This document shows, in pieces, positions 1-7,924 of a DNA stretch of 48,634 nucleotides. The DNA lies in assembly GCA_947258495.1 (NCBI GenBank), contig CAMYIN010000059.1:1-48634 (forward strand). The letters run 5' to 3'. The notes below the pieces were generated by a model, which did not search any database, was not told where the DNA came from, and was given only the letters and a program-made list of their open reading frames with translations. This DNA is from an uncultured Gammaproteobacteria bacterium. Lineage in GTDB: Bacteria > Pseudomonadota > Gammaproteobacteria > Arenicellales > JAANXG01. The translations under genes were made by a program, and so were the position numbers. The first letter of the stretch is position 1, and the number at the start of each line of letters is the position of its first letter.

Positions 1-190
1 CTGGTTGCGATCATCAGAAAGCGACTTCACCTGGATGCCAGCCTCTACACAATTTTGCAGATTCTAAGCGTGACCATCTTCGAGAAAATGCCTTTAAACC
101 AAGCACTTTCCAACAGTGATTCCACTTTGGAACAGATTGAATCTACTAACCAGTTGATATTGTTCGATTAAACGTTGGGACACTAGTGGG
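1..190 (+). mobile_element. End of an IS4-family insertion sequence (transposase C-terminus, partial)
   Basis: Frame 1 is open from base 1 to a TAA at 169-171 and encodes the last 56 residues of a transposase. The piece runs from LVAIIRKRLHLDASLY through LQILSVTIFEKMPLNQ to a terminal NQLILFD, which I recognise as the C-terminus of the IS4-family DDE transposases that carry an N-terminal DUF4372 domain. The catalytic core lies outside the window. The element should end shortly after the stop; 172-190 would hold its terminal inverted repeat, but the partner end is not visible, so 190 is an estimate. The frame overlaps the 3' end of the oppositely oriented RAYT gene, whose last residues are antisense to this transposase, so the insertion truncated that gene. 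Confidence 0.75.
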
Positions 191-819
191 CTAATCTCTT
201 GTTTGAATCGGTCATTGCCGAGCACGAAGTTGCCATTGGTTGCGTTACGGATCTCCGCGACACGTTGAGGGTCAATCTGTGCCGTGAACAACTGTCGGTA
301 TGCGGCCCGGCGCTCAGAGGCCGAAAAGCCCAGACGGTTATAGTCGTCGTGCGGAGTGATTAGACGGTTCGCTCCGCCTTCCGCATTGCATCGATAGCTT
401 GACCACGGGTATTCGCGCGGATGACCGATCATGCCGGCGCGAACCGGATTGAGTTCGATGTAACGGTAGCACGTCAGCACATACTCTTCCCGCTGCGCCA
501 GACAGGAACGGAATCGGCCTTCCCACAGTGTGCCGCTGCGCCGGTAGTGGCGATTGATATATTGCACATACCGTTGCCCAAGATGTTTCATCAGCAGGCT
601 GGCGCTTTCCTTGCGTTCCGGTGTCAACAACAGGTGGACATGGTTGGTCATCAACACGTACGCGTGGATTTCGCAGTCATAGCGTGATGCCATATCAGAC
701 AGGGTTCGCAGATACCGGCGGTAGTCTTGCCGGGTGTAAAAACAGGCGCTGCGGTTGTTGCCGCGTTGGATGATGTGCCAGGGGATGCCGGGCACGGCGA
801 TGCGGGCGCGTCGGGGCAT
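94..819 (-). CDS. REP-associated tyrosine transposase (RAYT), 3' end replaced by IS sequence
   Basis: Y1/IS200-like single-strand transposase of the RAYT group (family knowledge: PF01797), which act on short palindromic chromosomal repeats. The N-terminus PRRARIAVPGIPWHIIQRGN is typical. The HUH metal motif is MTNHVHLLL (H60, H62), followed by GTLWEGRF and YIELNPVRAGM, the helix region that carries the catalytic tyrosine. The start at 819 has AAGGA upstream. The family-like sequence runs to about RFKQEI near residue 208. The remaining residues are translated from the antisense of the IS4 transposase end, so the original C-terminus is missing. The HUH core is intact, so activity is possible but unproven. 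Candidate target repeats lie just upstream of the gene and again at 6330-6413. Confidence 0.85.
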   Translation of the reverse strand: MPRRARIAVPGIPWHIIQRGNNRSACFYTRQDYRRYLRTLSDMASRYDCEIHAYVLMTNHVHLLLTPERKESASLLMKHLGQRYVQYINRHYRRSGTLWEGRFRSCLAQREEYVLTCYRYIELNPVRAGMIGHPREYPWSSYRCNAEGGANRLITPHDDYNRLGFSASERRAAYRQLFTAQIDPQRVAEIRNATNGNFVLGNDRFKQEISPLVSQRLIEQYQLVSRFNLFQSGITVGKCLV

Positions 820-890
820 AGTGGATATCCTTATCCGTGGTGAGTCTGAATTGATTATACGCTCAAATCTGACCGTCTACGGATCATGGA

Positions 891-937
891 AATCGTGGTC
901 TGTCCCCAATTAGCCGCCAATTAGCCGTGTCCCCATT
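891..937 (+). repeat. RAYT-linked short repeats, GTCTGTCCCCAATT type
   Basis: Just upstream of the RAYT start lies the 14-base core GTCTGTCCCCAATT (898-911). The surrounding 21 bases (891-911) recur at 6393-6413 with one mismatch. The 10-mer CAATTAGCCG occurs twice in tandem (907-916, 918-927), and a variant core GTGTCCCCATT follows at 927-937. Short repeats of this kind beside RAYT genes are expected substrates or relics of the transposase. The rest of the 293-base gap (820-1112) shows only the promoter region of the next gene. Confidence 0.6.
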
Positions 938-1112
938 CATTGATGTCCCTCGGCATTTCGGAAGTCAAATTCGGAATTATTGTAAGTTAATTTCAGCATT
1001 TGACCGATAGACTCGTGGCACGCACCACGCCAGACTGCGCGCAGTGTTTGGGTAGTGACACCCGAGTTGCTCAATAAATTGGAACTGGAGGGACGGGCCG
1101 CTGAAAACAAAA

Positions 1113-3476
1113 GTGACGAATTTTCGCTATTCCTTGCTACTGCTCGTGATGGTTACCGTGGCGGAGTTGCCGGTGACGGTTGCGACGGCGGCGGGAGGTG
1201 GAGCCGGGGCGCCCGCAGGGCATGCTGCTCCGACACCAATCACCTTCGGCGCCGAAACCGAATCCAGCGAAGCGACCAAGGTATCGCCGGCCGAGAGGAT
1301 AGAGCAGATCAAGGCACTTAAGGAAGAGTTCGCCAAGGAGCTGGAACTTTCCGAGAAGGCGCTTAAGAATGCGACTACTAATGATCGCGAGGCGCCGGTC
1401 TTGCAATTGGCAGTGGACCTGTTACAGCGAACGGATTTGGTGTACGGCCAACAACTTGCGGCACTTGAACGGAAGATCGAACTGGACCGATCGAGAACCG
1501 AACTTGAAGAAAGTCTCACGGTTCTGCGTGCGAGCGGCCCAAGTGAAGAGCGACCCTACTCCTTCCTTCTGCTCGATAGCTTGCGTGACGAGCTCACGAC
1601 GGAGACGGCAAAGTCCGAAAACGTCACCGAGGCTATAAGTTCGGCCAAGGATAACCTTGAGCACGACAAAGATAACTTCGAGGAAAAAGAGCAAATACGC
1701 CGCCAGGCTAAGGAGGAATTGGATACAAATCAAGATAAAGAGAAAACTGCCGAACTGGATTCGGCGTTACGCAGCGCAAAGCTTCATAGCAAATTCGCGG
1801 AACAGAAGGTGATCCTGCGCCAGCTCGAATTGGAAAACCAAACGACGGCGTCTGAACTCAACGAGCTGCGTATGACGTTTCTACAAGAAAAAATAAAACT
1901 GGTAGCCCCGGAAGCGCGATTTGTCCAGTCGGACTTGCAGAACCAACTCGATGAGATCGCGGAGAAAGAGAATGGCTTGAACAATAAATTGGAAGTAGCG
2001 AAACAAGCGCTCGGTTGGCGGGAACGCAAGCTGCTCGAGGCACGCCAGCGTCTTGATGAAACCATAAGTGAGGCCCCTGCGCTTGTGGAAGAGGTCGAAA
2101 CCTGGCGCCTGGCGCGCGAGTCGAAGCAGGCGGAAGTGTCCTTACTCACCAAGGAGCTGGTGCGCTTGTCCGAGATGAAACAACTCTGGAACAATCGATA
2201 TCGCTTCGCTAACGGCGATTATAAGAGAAAAGATATTGCGCTTTGGACCGAGGGAAGAAAATCAGCGCTGGAACAGTTGGCCCGTGACGAGCGGCTTCAA
2301 AACACGCGGCTCGCCGATCTACGTAAGGACTTGTTGACGGTTGACAATGAAATTGAGGCCTCGGATAAACTTGAGCCCGATGTCCTTCAATGGGTTCAGG
2401 GGCAGCGTAACCATCTTCGGCAACTCATAGGGGCCTTCCAGGGTGATTTAGCGAACATCGAAACGCGGCGGCGCTTAGAGGAAAAATTCCTAGCTGAACT
2501 TAGCGCCACAACCGGAACTGTTTCCATCGCTGAATGGGCCGCGACCGCTTGGGAGAAAGCGAAGCAAGTATGGGCGATCGAGATCACCCATGTCGACGAC
2601 CGGCCAATTACGGTCGGTAAAATCTTCCTCAGTATCCTGTTCTTCCTGCTAAGCATAGCGGCGGCACGATTCATCAGCGCGGTGCTTGGGCGCCGGATCC
2701 TCCCGGGTGTAGGTCTCAGCCATAGTGCTTCGATGGCCTTCCAGTCCGTAGTGTTTTACTTCCTGCTATTAGGCTTCACGTTGGTCATTTTGAACCTCAT
2801 GAATGTCCCGCTGACGGCCTTCACTGTCCTGGGTGGCGCTATCGCAATCGGCGTCGGTTTTGGCGCGCAGAATATCATCAACAATTTTATCAGTGGTTGG
2901 ATCCTTATCGCTGGGCAAAATGTGCGAGTCGACGATTTAATCGAGGTCGAACATCAGCATGGCCACGTCAAATCCATCGGCGCCCGCTCCACCCTGATCC
3001 GCCGCGACGATGGAATCGACATGCTCGTTCCCAACAGTCATCTGCTCGAACACACGGTCGTAAACTGGACGCTGACTGACCACGTCATTCGTACCAAGGT
3101 CAGCGTTGGTGTGCGGTACGGATCCCCGGCGGAGAAGGTTAAGACGTTAATCCGCACTGTGGTCGATGAAGACTCAGACATCCTGAAGGATCCGGCACCC
3201 TTGATCATTTTTCATGACTTTGGTGCAAACGCGCTCATCTTTGAAGTGTATTTCTGGATCTCCGCTCATTCGGAAATGGACGTGTGGAAGCATCAGTCAA
3301 ACGTCCGCTTTCGAATCGATGAGTTATTCCGCGAGGCGGGAGTCATCATCGCGTTTCCGCAACAGGATGTGCACCTGGATGCCGTGGGACCTATAGATGT
3401 TCGCATGGTCTCCAGTATGAGAGACGATCAGGCGACCTTATCTGGGCGCGTAGGCCCGGTGTTATTGCACGAATAG
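1113..3476 (+). CDS. MscS-family mechanosensitive channel with long periplasmic coiled coil (KefA/MscK-like)
   Basis: The 787-residue protein starts with a signal peptide (FRYSLLLLVMVTVAELPV), using GTG at 1113. Residues about 50-480 are charged heptad-like sequence predicted to be a periplasmic coiled-coil region. Three membrane helices follow (about 500-525, 540-565 and 575-600). The last contains GGAIAIGVGFGAQNIINNF, the glycine/alanine-rich pore helix of MscS. The cytoplasmic beta domain (VRVDDLIEVEHQHGHVKSIG) and the C-terminal alpha/beta domain (GVRYGSPAEKVKTLI) complete the fold. MscK-like channels release solutes on hypo-osmotic shock. It is shorter than E. coli MscK (about 1100 residues) because fewer periplasmic and membrane segments precede the pore. 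It appears monocistronic. The SD (GGAGGGA) lies rather far from the GTG, so the exact start is uncertain. Confidence 0.88.
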   Translation: MTNFRYSLLLLVMVTVAELPVTVATAAGGGAGAPAGHAAPTPITFGAETESSEATKVSPAERIEQIKALKEEFAKELELSEKALKNATTNDREAPVLQLAVDLLQRTDLVYGQQLAALERKIELDRSRTELEESLTVLRASGPSEERPYSFLLLDSLRDELTTETAKSENVTEAISSAKDNLEHDKDNFEEKEQIRRQAKEELDTNQDKEKTAELDSALRSAKLHSKFAEQKVILRQLELENQTTASELNELRMTFLQEKIKLVAPEARFVQSDLQNQLDEIAEKENGLNNKLEVAKQALGWRERKLLEARQRLDETISEAPALVEEVETWRLARESKQAEVSLLTKELVRLSEMKQLWNNRYRFANGDYKRKDIALWTEGRKSALEQLARDERLQNTRLADLRKDLLTVDNEIEASDKLEPDVLQWVQGQRNHLRQLIGAFQGDLANIETRRRLEEKFLAELSATTGTVSIAEWAATAWEKAKQVWAIEITHVDDRPITVGKIFLSILFFLLSIAAARFISAVLGRRILPGVGLSHSASMAFQSVVFYFLLLGFTLVILNLMNVPLTAFTVLGGAIAIGVGFGAQNIINNFISGWILIAGQNVRVDDLIEVEHQHGHVKSIGARSTLIRRDDGIDMLVPNSHLLEHTVVNWTLTDHVIRTKVSVGVRYGSPAEKVKTLIRTVVDEDSDILKDPAPLIIFHDFGANALIFEVYFWISAHSEMDVWKHQSNVRFRIDELFREAGVIIAFPQQDVHLDAVGPIDVRMVSSMRDDQATLSGRVGPVLLHE

Positions 3477-3615
3477 AAGTAGCAATGGTTTCTTGCGCAG
3501 ATGTTTCATTTGGGTCCGACTTGCCCAGGATTGCATCGCTGGCGGTTGACCGCCAAGGCAATTTTTAGGTAATCGAATCGACGTGCAAAGTGCCCAGCAA
3601 CGTACACATTGACTA

Positions 3616-3629
3616 TGCAGATATCTGCA
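3616..3629. promoter_or_regulatory. 14-bp perfect palindrome next to the gad ribosome-binding site
   Basis: TGCAGATATCTGCA is a perfect inverted repeat ending two bases before the SD (GGAG, 3631-3634) of the glutamate decarboxylase gene. Its position suggests an operator or an mRNA element that could hide the ribosome-binding site. No regulator is assigned. Two TTGAC pentamers flank it (3609-3613 and 3635-3639). Confidence 0.4.
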
Positions 3630-3641
3630 CGGAGTTGACAT

Positions 3642-5045
3642 ATGAGTTCAGCGTCTAAGCCCCTAATTGCCGAAGACACATACATGAAAGCCGACACGAG
3701 CAGTGCGGTATCGCCGACTTTTGGTTCACGATATCTGACGGAGCCGCTGCCGAGAAACACCATTCCAGAAAAGTCTATGGATCCCAAGGCGGCCTACCAT
3801 CTGATCCACGATGAACTGCAGCTGCAGGGAAATCCGGTTTTGAATATGGCGACGTTTTGCACCTCGGTGATGGATGAGGAGTGTAACCGGCTGATCAGCG
3901 AAAACCTCGGCGTTAACTATATCGATACCGAAGTCTACCGCGGGAATCTGGAGATTCAGAATCGCTGCGTCAATATTCTGATTAACCTCTTCAATGCCCC
4001 AGAACCGGAAAAAGCTTGGGGCATCGAATGCATCGGCTCGTCCGAGGCCCTCATTCTCGCCATGTTGACGCATAAACGCAGATGGCAGGAGAAGCGCAAA
4101 GCGGAAGGCAAGCCGTACGACAAGCCGAATATCGTGCTGGGAAACGACGTGCATCTGACCTGGGTCAAGGGCGCCATATTCCTGGAGGTCGAACAAAGGA
4201 TGATCCCATTGCATCCGGATCGATTCACGATTAACGCTGAGGAAGTTATGGAGCAGGTTGATGAAAATACGATCATGGTCGTCGGCGTATTGGGTACATC
4301 GTACACGTTCGACTACGATCCGATAAAGGAGATCAACGACGCTCTGGTGGATCTGAAAAACCGGACCGGACTCGATGTTCCCTTGCACGTCGACGGTGCC
4401 AGCGGCGCCTTCATCGCTCCGTTTTTGAATCCCGAAATTGAATGGGACTTTCGCCTGGAGCAGGTGAGGACGATCAATGCTTCGGGACACAAATATGGTC
4501 TGGTCTATCCGGGGATCGGTTGGGCGATCTGGCGAGACGAGAAGGATATTCCCAAGAGTCTGGTCACGGAGACGAACGTGCTGGGTTTTGTCGAAAGATC
4601 GTTCAGTCTCAACTTTTCACGCGGCGGCGCCATGATTCTGGCCCAGTACTACAACTTCATCCGACTCGGGCGGGAAGGGTATACGAGAATTCAGAACGCA
4701 ATGCGCGAAAACGCTCGATATCTCGCCAAGGGCATTGCGGAAATCGGAAAGTTCGACGTCCTCAACGGCGGAGAATTCACTCCGAGCTGTATCAGCAAAC
4801 TCAAGGATGAGAGCAGATACAATGCGGCGGATTTAGTCGCGGCGCTTGCGCAAAAAGGTTGGACGATTCCCGCTTTCAGTTTGCCGGCCAACGCCGACCA
4901 CGTAAACGTGATGCGAATGAACGTCAGAGAGCAGTTCAGCCGCGATATGGCGGACATCCTGATCGGGGACATCAAGCAAGCGATCGACAAACTCGAAACA
5001 ACACACAGCAAACCGCACGGGACGCTGGGCACGCATCACCACTAA
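3642..5045 (+). CDS. gadB: Glutamate decarboxylase (PLP-dependent)
   Basis: Converts L-glutamate to 4-aminobutyrate and CO2, consuming a proton. Its 467 residues match the usual bacterial GadA/GadB length. Family landmarks are PVLNMATFCTSVMDEE, the substrate-site GNLEIQNRCVNILINLF, GTSYTFDYDPI, the cofactor aspartate in HVDGASGAF, and the PLP lysine K284 in SGHKYGLVYPG. It ends in three histidines; E. coli GadB has a C-terminal His that closes the active site at neutral pH, so a similar pH gate is possible here (inference). The start has GGAG 7 bases upstream. No gadC-type antiporter is nearby. The next gene, a VOC protein, follows by 73 bases on the same strand and may be co-transcribed. A GABA-shunt or acid-stress role is equally open. 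Confidence 0.93.
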   Translation: MSSASKPLIAEDTYMKADTSSAVSPTFGSRYLTEPLPRNTIPEKSMDPKAAYHLIHDELQLQGNPVLNMATFCTSVMDEECNRLISENLGVNYIDTEVYRGNLEIQNRCVNILINLFNAPEPEKAWGIECIGSSEALILAMLTHKRRWQEKRKAEGKPYDKPNIVLGNDVHLTWVKGAIFLEVEQRMIPLHPDRFTINAEEVMEQVDENTIMVVGVLGTSYTFDYDPIKEINDALVDLKNRTGLDVPLHVDGASGAFIAPFLNPEIEWDFRLEQVRTINASGHKYGLVYPGIGWAIWRDEKDIPKSLVTETNVLGFVERSFSLNFSRGGAMILAQYYNFIRLGREGYTRIQNAMRENARYLAKGIAEIGKFDVLNGGEFTPSCISKLKDESRYNAADLVAALAQKGWTIPAFSLPANADHVNVMRMNVREQFSRDMADILIGDIKQAIDKLETTHSKPHGTLGTHHH

Positions 5046-5118
5046 CGCTAATCACGGCACACACGCATCGTTGCCTGTAAAAGATGGGGCAACAAACACC
5101 ATTTGAAAGGAGGATAAC

Positions 5119-5679
5119 ATGTCTGATCTAGCTCCTGGTGAATTCGACGTTTCCGGTGTGAGTGGCAAGGGAGTTTCCTTTTCGCATCTCGCAATTCCCG
5201 TCGTTGACGTCGAGAAGAGCATCGCGTTCTATGAAAAGTACGTTCAGATGAAGGTGGTCAAACGGCGCGAGAATCCCACCAACGTCTGGTTGGCCGACGG
5301 CATTCGGCCTTTCCAAATCGCCTTGCTGGCCGCAGACCCGGTGGACCTTTCGGACAAAAATCGCTCCGGTCCCACCGATTACCACAACGCGCAACTCGCG
5401 CACCCGATTGTGGCGTCCGCCCACATTGGATTTACCTGCCGCAGTTGCAGCGAGGTCAAGCGAATTGCCGAAATGGCGAAAGAGGAAGGGATTCTTGAAA
5501 ATGGCCCGTGTGAGGAGGGCTGGCCCGGGGGCTATTGCGCCTACATTACCGATCCCAACGGCCACAGCGTCGAAGTTTCCTACAACCAGGAAGCCGGCTA
5601 CAACGCCGTGTTCGATCCGGTGTGCGATCTCGACGCGCTGCAGAACAGCTACAAGGACGGCGAGGAACTCTGGGATTGA
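5119..5679 (+). CDS. VOC (glyoxalase/bleomycin-resistance fold) family protein
   Basis: This 186-residue protein has two beta-alpha-beta-beta-beta modules. FSHLAIPVVDVEKSIAFYEK opens the first and SAHIGFTCRS the second, and YITDPNGHSVEV closes the fold. H23, H102 and E152 fall where metal ligands sit in glyoxalase I and ring-cleavage dioxygenases, so a metal-dependent lyase, isomerase or dioxygenase is likely. The substrate cannot be read from the sequence. Translation initiation is clearly marked by AAAGGAGG eight bases before the ATG. It lies directly after glutamate decarboxylase, but I know of no established functional link. Confidence 0.8.
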   Translation: MSDLAPGEFDVSGVSGKGVSFSHLAIPVVDVEKSIAFYEKYVQMKVVKRRENPTNVWLADGIRPFQIALLAADPVDLSDKNRSGPTDYHNAQLAHPIVASAHIGFTCRSCSEVKRIAEMAKEEGILENGPCEEGWPGGYCAYITDPNGHSVEVSYNQEAGYNAVFDPVCDLDALQNSYKDGEELWD

Positions 5680-5759
5680 CGCCCCGCCCGGCGGCAAGAC
5701 TGGGCAAATCGTATCAATCGGCGAATTGATCTTGTGCGTGCTAGCTGACGGAGATCGCA

Positions 5760-6314
5760 GTGTCGGAGTTCGAGGAAGCGGCCGAAGCTGCTAAAGATAC
5801 CGTCCTCGAAGAGGCCGAACAACTGGTCGAGAAGAAGCCAAGTTGGGTAGCGTGGTTGGCCATCTCCACGATGGCGATGGCCTTGTTCTCCGCCGTCGGT
5901 GCGCTGCTGGCCGGGATCACCGCCAACGAAGCGCTCATGGAACGCACGCACGAGATCGTGGAAGTGGTCGATCGCGATCGCGACCAGATTGAGATCGAGA
6001 TTCTGCGTTCCAAGCACGATGTGCTCAAGGCGCTGGGTGTGGCGCCGGACAAGGACGAACGGAAAATCGTCGAAAAATCCCGCGACGTGCGCAGATTGAC
6101 TGCGGAGATCAAAGAAGAAGAGCTGACCGTCGGCCGCACCATGCGCGCCCACGAAATCTTCGCCATCGGCGTCACCCTGCTCTCGATTGCCATCACCCTG
6201 AGCGGCATGGCGGTCGTCTTGCAGCGTCGGCGCGTCTGGCACATCGCGCTGGGGCTGGGATCGGTCGGAGCATCCGTCGTTATATACACTGCGACGCAAA
6301 CGATCGGCGCGTAA
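5760..6314 (+). CDS. DUF4337-type membrane protein
   Basis: A 184-residue protein with an acidic N-terminus, a first membrane helix (WVAWLAISTMAMALFSAVGA, about residues 29-50), a charged loop rich in Asp/Arg/Glu (about 60-125), and two C-terminal helices (IFAIGVTLLSIAITLSGMAV and HIALGLGSVGASVVIYTAT). This arrangement and the LAGITANEAL segment match DUF4337, a family of unknown function. The start is a GTG at 5760 with GGAG six bases upstream. The gene ends against the repeat cluster at 6330-6413 and converges on the diguanylate cyclase gene. Confidence 0.7.
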   Translation: MSEFEEAAEAAKDTVLEEAEQLVEKKPSWVAWLAISTMAMALFSAVGALLAGITANEALMERTHEIVEVVDRDRDQIEIEILRSKHDVLKALGVAPDKDERKIVEKSRDVRRLTAEIKEEELTVGRTMRAHEIFAIGVTLLSIAITLSGMAVVLQRRRVWHIALGLGSVGASVVIYTATQTIGA

Positions 6315-6329
6315 GATCGAGAAAAACCC

Positions 6330-6413
6330 GGGTCTGTCCCCAATTAACGGGGTGCGGGTCTGTCCCTAATTTTCCTATTGGAAAAAGGGGCTAATCGTGG
6401 TCTGTCCCTAATT
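6330..6413 (+). repeat. Cluster of three RAYT-type repeats with a hairpin
   Basis: Three copies of the core GTCTGTCCC(C/T)AATT lie at 6332-6345, 6358-6371 and 6400-6413, all in the same orientation. Between copies two and three is an imperfect hairpin (6364-6390): CCC and TTTTCC pair with GGAAAA and GGG around a TATT loop. The third copy with its flank (6393-6413) repeats 891-911 next to the RAYT gene with one mismatch. The cluster sits between two convergent genes, the usual position of REP elements. Its last copy provides the stop codon of the diguanylate cyclase (TAG read on the minus strand at 6410-6408). Confidence 0.7.
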
Positions 6414-7331
6414 TTTCTCAACGCGGTTGCCGCCGCCGCGCTTGGCTCGGTACATCGAGGCGTCGGCGAGACCTAGAAACTGTTCCGGGGTCGTACCCGG
6501 ACGCAGCTCGACGACACCCAAGCTCATGGTAATCGTGGGCGCCGGTTCGTCGTTGTCGCCGCGGTCCTCCGTGCGGGCGGCCCAGCCGGTGGCAAATGCC
6601 TGGCGCACGCGCTCGGCGATGACAATGGCCTCGGGCGCCTTGGTTTCCGGCAGCAGCACCAGGAATTCGTCGCCGCCGATGCGCGATGCCACATCGGTCT
6701 TACGAACGGCGGACTGGATCGTTCTGCCGGCAAAACGCAGCGCTTTGTCACCTTGAAGATGTCCGAGCAGATCGTTGACCTGTTTGAAGCCGTCAATGTC
6801 CGCGGAAATCAGTGTAAGGGGGCGATGATAACGTTGCGCGCGGTCGACTTCGTTGCGTAACACCGTGTCGAAATATCGTCGGTTGTAAAGGCCGGTGAGG
6901 TCGTCGGTATTGGCGAGCTGCTTCAGTCGCTCCTCGAGACGCTTCTGTTCAGTGAGGTCTTGAAAAAATCCGACGCTGCCTATCTCCACCTCACCGTCGA
7001 ACAACAGCGCTGCCGACAGTCGGATGTCGATCACGCGACCACCGTGGGAAACCAGTTGTGTTTCAAAACCCTGCAGCCTTTTGTTGCCGCTGGTGTGCAG
7101 CAGCCGCTTCACCTGCCTCGCCTCGGCCACTGATACGTAGAGTCTGCTGATGTGCAGGCGATTCAATACGTCTTGCTTGCGGTAACCCAAAAGCATCTCC
7201 GAGGCGGAATTGAACAGCGAGATGACACCGCTACGCTCTATTCCGATTATCGGATCGGGGCAGACGGCGATCAGTTGAATTACATCACGTTCAAGCATCA
7301 ATCGATAAGTAAGAAGTTTCGAATCCGGCAC
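6408..7331 (-). CDS. PAS-GGDEF diguanylate cyclase
   Basis: This protein makes the second messenger c-di-GMP from two GTP. Of its 307 residues, about 15-135 form a PAS sensor domain (CPDPIIGIERSGVISLFN, then the PAC-type FFQDLTEQKRLEERL). Residues 145-305 form a GGDEF domain with DDLTGLYNRRYFD, the active-site RIGGDEFLVLLP, and TITMSLGVVE. RKTD five residues before GGDEF is an intact product-inhibition I-site. I chose the GTG at 7331 because it has GGAGAGG upstream and clears the MaoC gene; the reading frame stays open further upstream but there it is antisense-like sequence inside MaoC. An ATG at 7298 is the alternative. There are no membrane helices, so it is a soluble sensor with unknown ligand. 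Confidence 0.9.
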   Translation of the reverse strand: MPDSKLLTYRLMLERDVIQLIAVCPDPIIGIERSGVISLFNSASEMLLGYRKQDVLNRLHISRLYVSVAEARQVKRLLHTSGNKRLQGFETQLVSHGGRVIDIRLSAALLFDGEVEIGSVGFFQDLTEQKRLEERLKQLANTDDLTGLYNRRYFDTVLRNEVDRAQRYHRPLTLISADIDGFKQVNDLLGHLQGDKALRFAGRTIQSAVRKTDVASRIGGDEFLVLLPETKAPEAIVIAERVRQAFATGWAARTEDRGDNDEPAPTITMSLGVVELRPGTTPEQFLGLADASMYRAKRGGGNRVEKN

Positions 7332-7360
7332 CGCACCCGAGGAACCTCTCCAACTTGGGC

Positions 7361-7792
7361 CTAGATCGGCATCGTGTAACAGACGGCGGTGCCCTCGAGG
7401 ACCAGGGTGCCGTCGTCGCGGTATACGCGCGTTGCGAGTTCCGTGATCGGTTTGTCGTCGCGCACCTTGGTCACTTTCACCTCGCCGGTGATGGAGTCGC
7501 CCGGCCGCACCGGCGCCTTGAAGCTCCAGTTGGTCTGCAGGAACACGGTGCCGGGCCCGGGCAGGTTCTCCGCGACCACGGCGTTCAGGATGGCGCTGGT
7601 GACGCCGCCCTGCACCACGATGCTGCCGAAGGCCGTGGCGCGCGCCGCCTCCAGGTCGTAGTGCAGCGGGTTGCGATCGCCGCTGATCTCGGTGAACAGC
7701 TCGATGTCGCGATCGGAAACCGCCCGCGTACGACGCGCCCTTTGGCCGACCTCGGGCTTGCCGCGCGGCCAGACATCGGATGCCTGTGTCAT
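7361..7792 (-). CDS. MaoC-like (R)-specific enoyl-CoA hydratase
   Basis: A hot-dog-fold hydratase of 143 residues. The catalytic signature FTEISGDRNPLHYDLEAAR carries the Asp/His pair of MaoC/PhaJ-type hydratases, which add water to trans-2-enoyl-CoA. GSIVVQGGVTSAIL and PVRPGDSITGEVKV are also family segments. The frame extends upstream to 7888, but ATG 7792 is preceded by GGAGGA at good spacing and matches the normal family length. It ends 29 bases before the diguanylate cyclase start on the same strand; a functional link is not evident. A role in fatty-acid or polyhydroxyalkanoate metabolism is inferred from the family alone. Confidence 0.82.
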   Translation of the reverse strand: MTQASDVWPRGKPEVGQRARRTRAVSDRDIELFTEISGDRNPLHYDLEAARATAFGSIVVQGGVTSAILNAVVAENLPGPGTVFLQTNWSFKAPVRPGDSITGEVKVTKVRDDKPITELATRVYRDDGTLVLEGTAVCYTMPI

Positions 7793-7924
7793 GACAATGT
7801 CCTCCGCTCTCGCTGTGTGCAGGCGACTGAAAGGCCGCCATGATACTCTTTTCTCGGCACGTCTCTCGACCGCCACGGCAGTGGGCAAGCAGTTCCCTGA
7901 TTACCCGTCGCTAGTCAATCGTCG

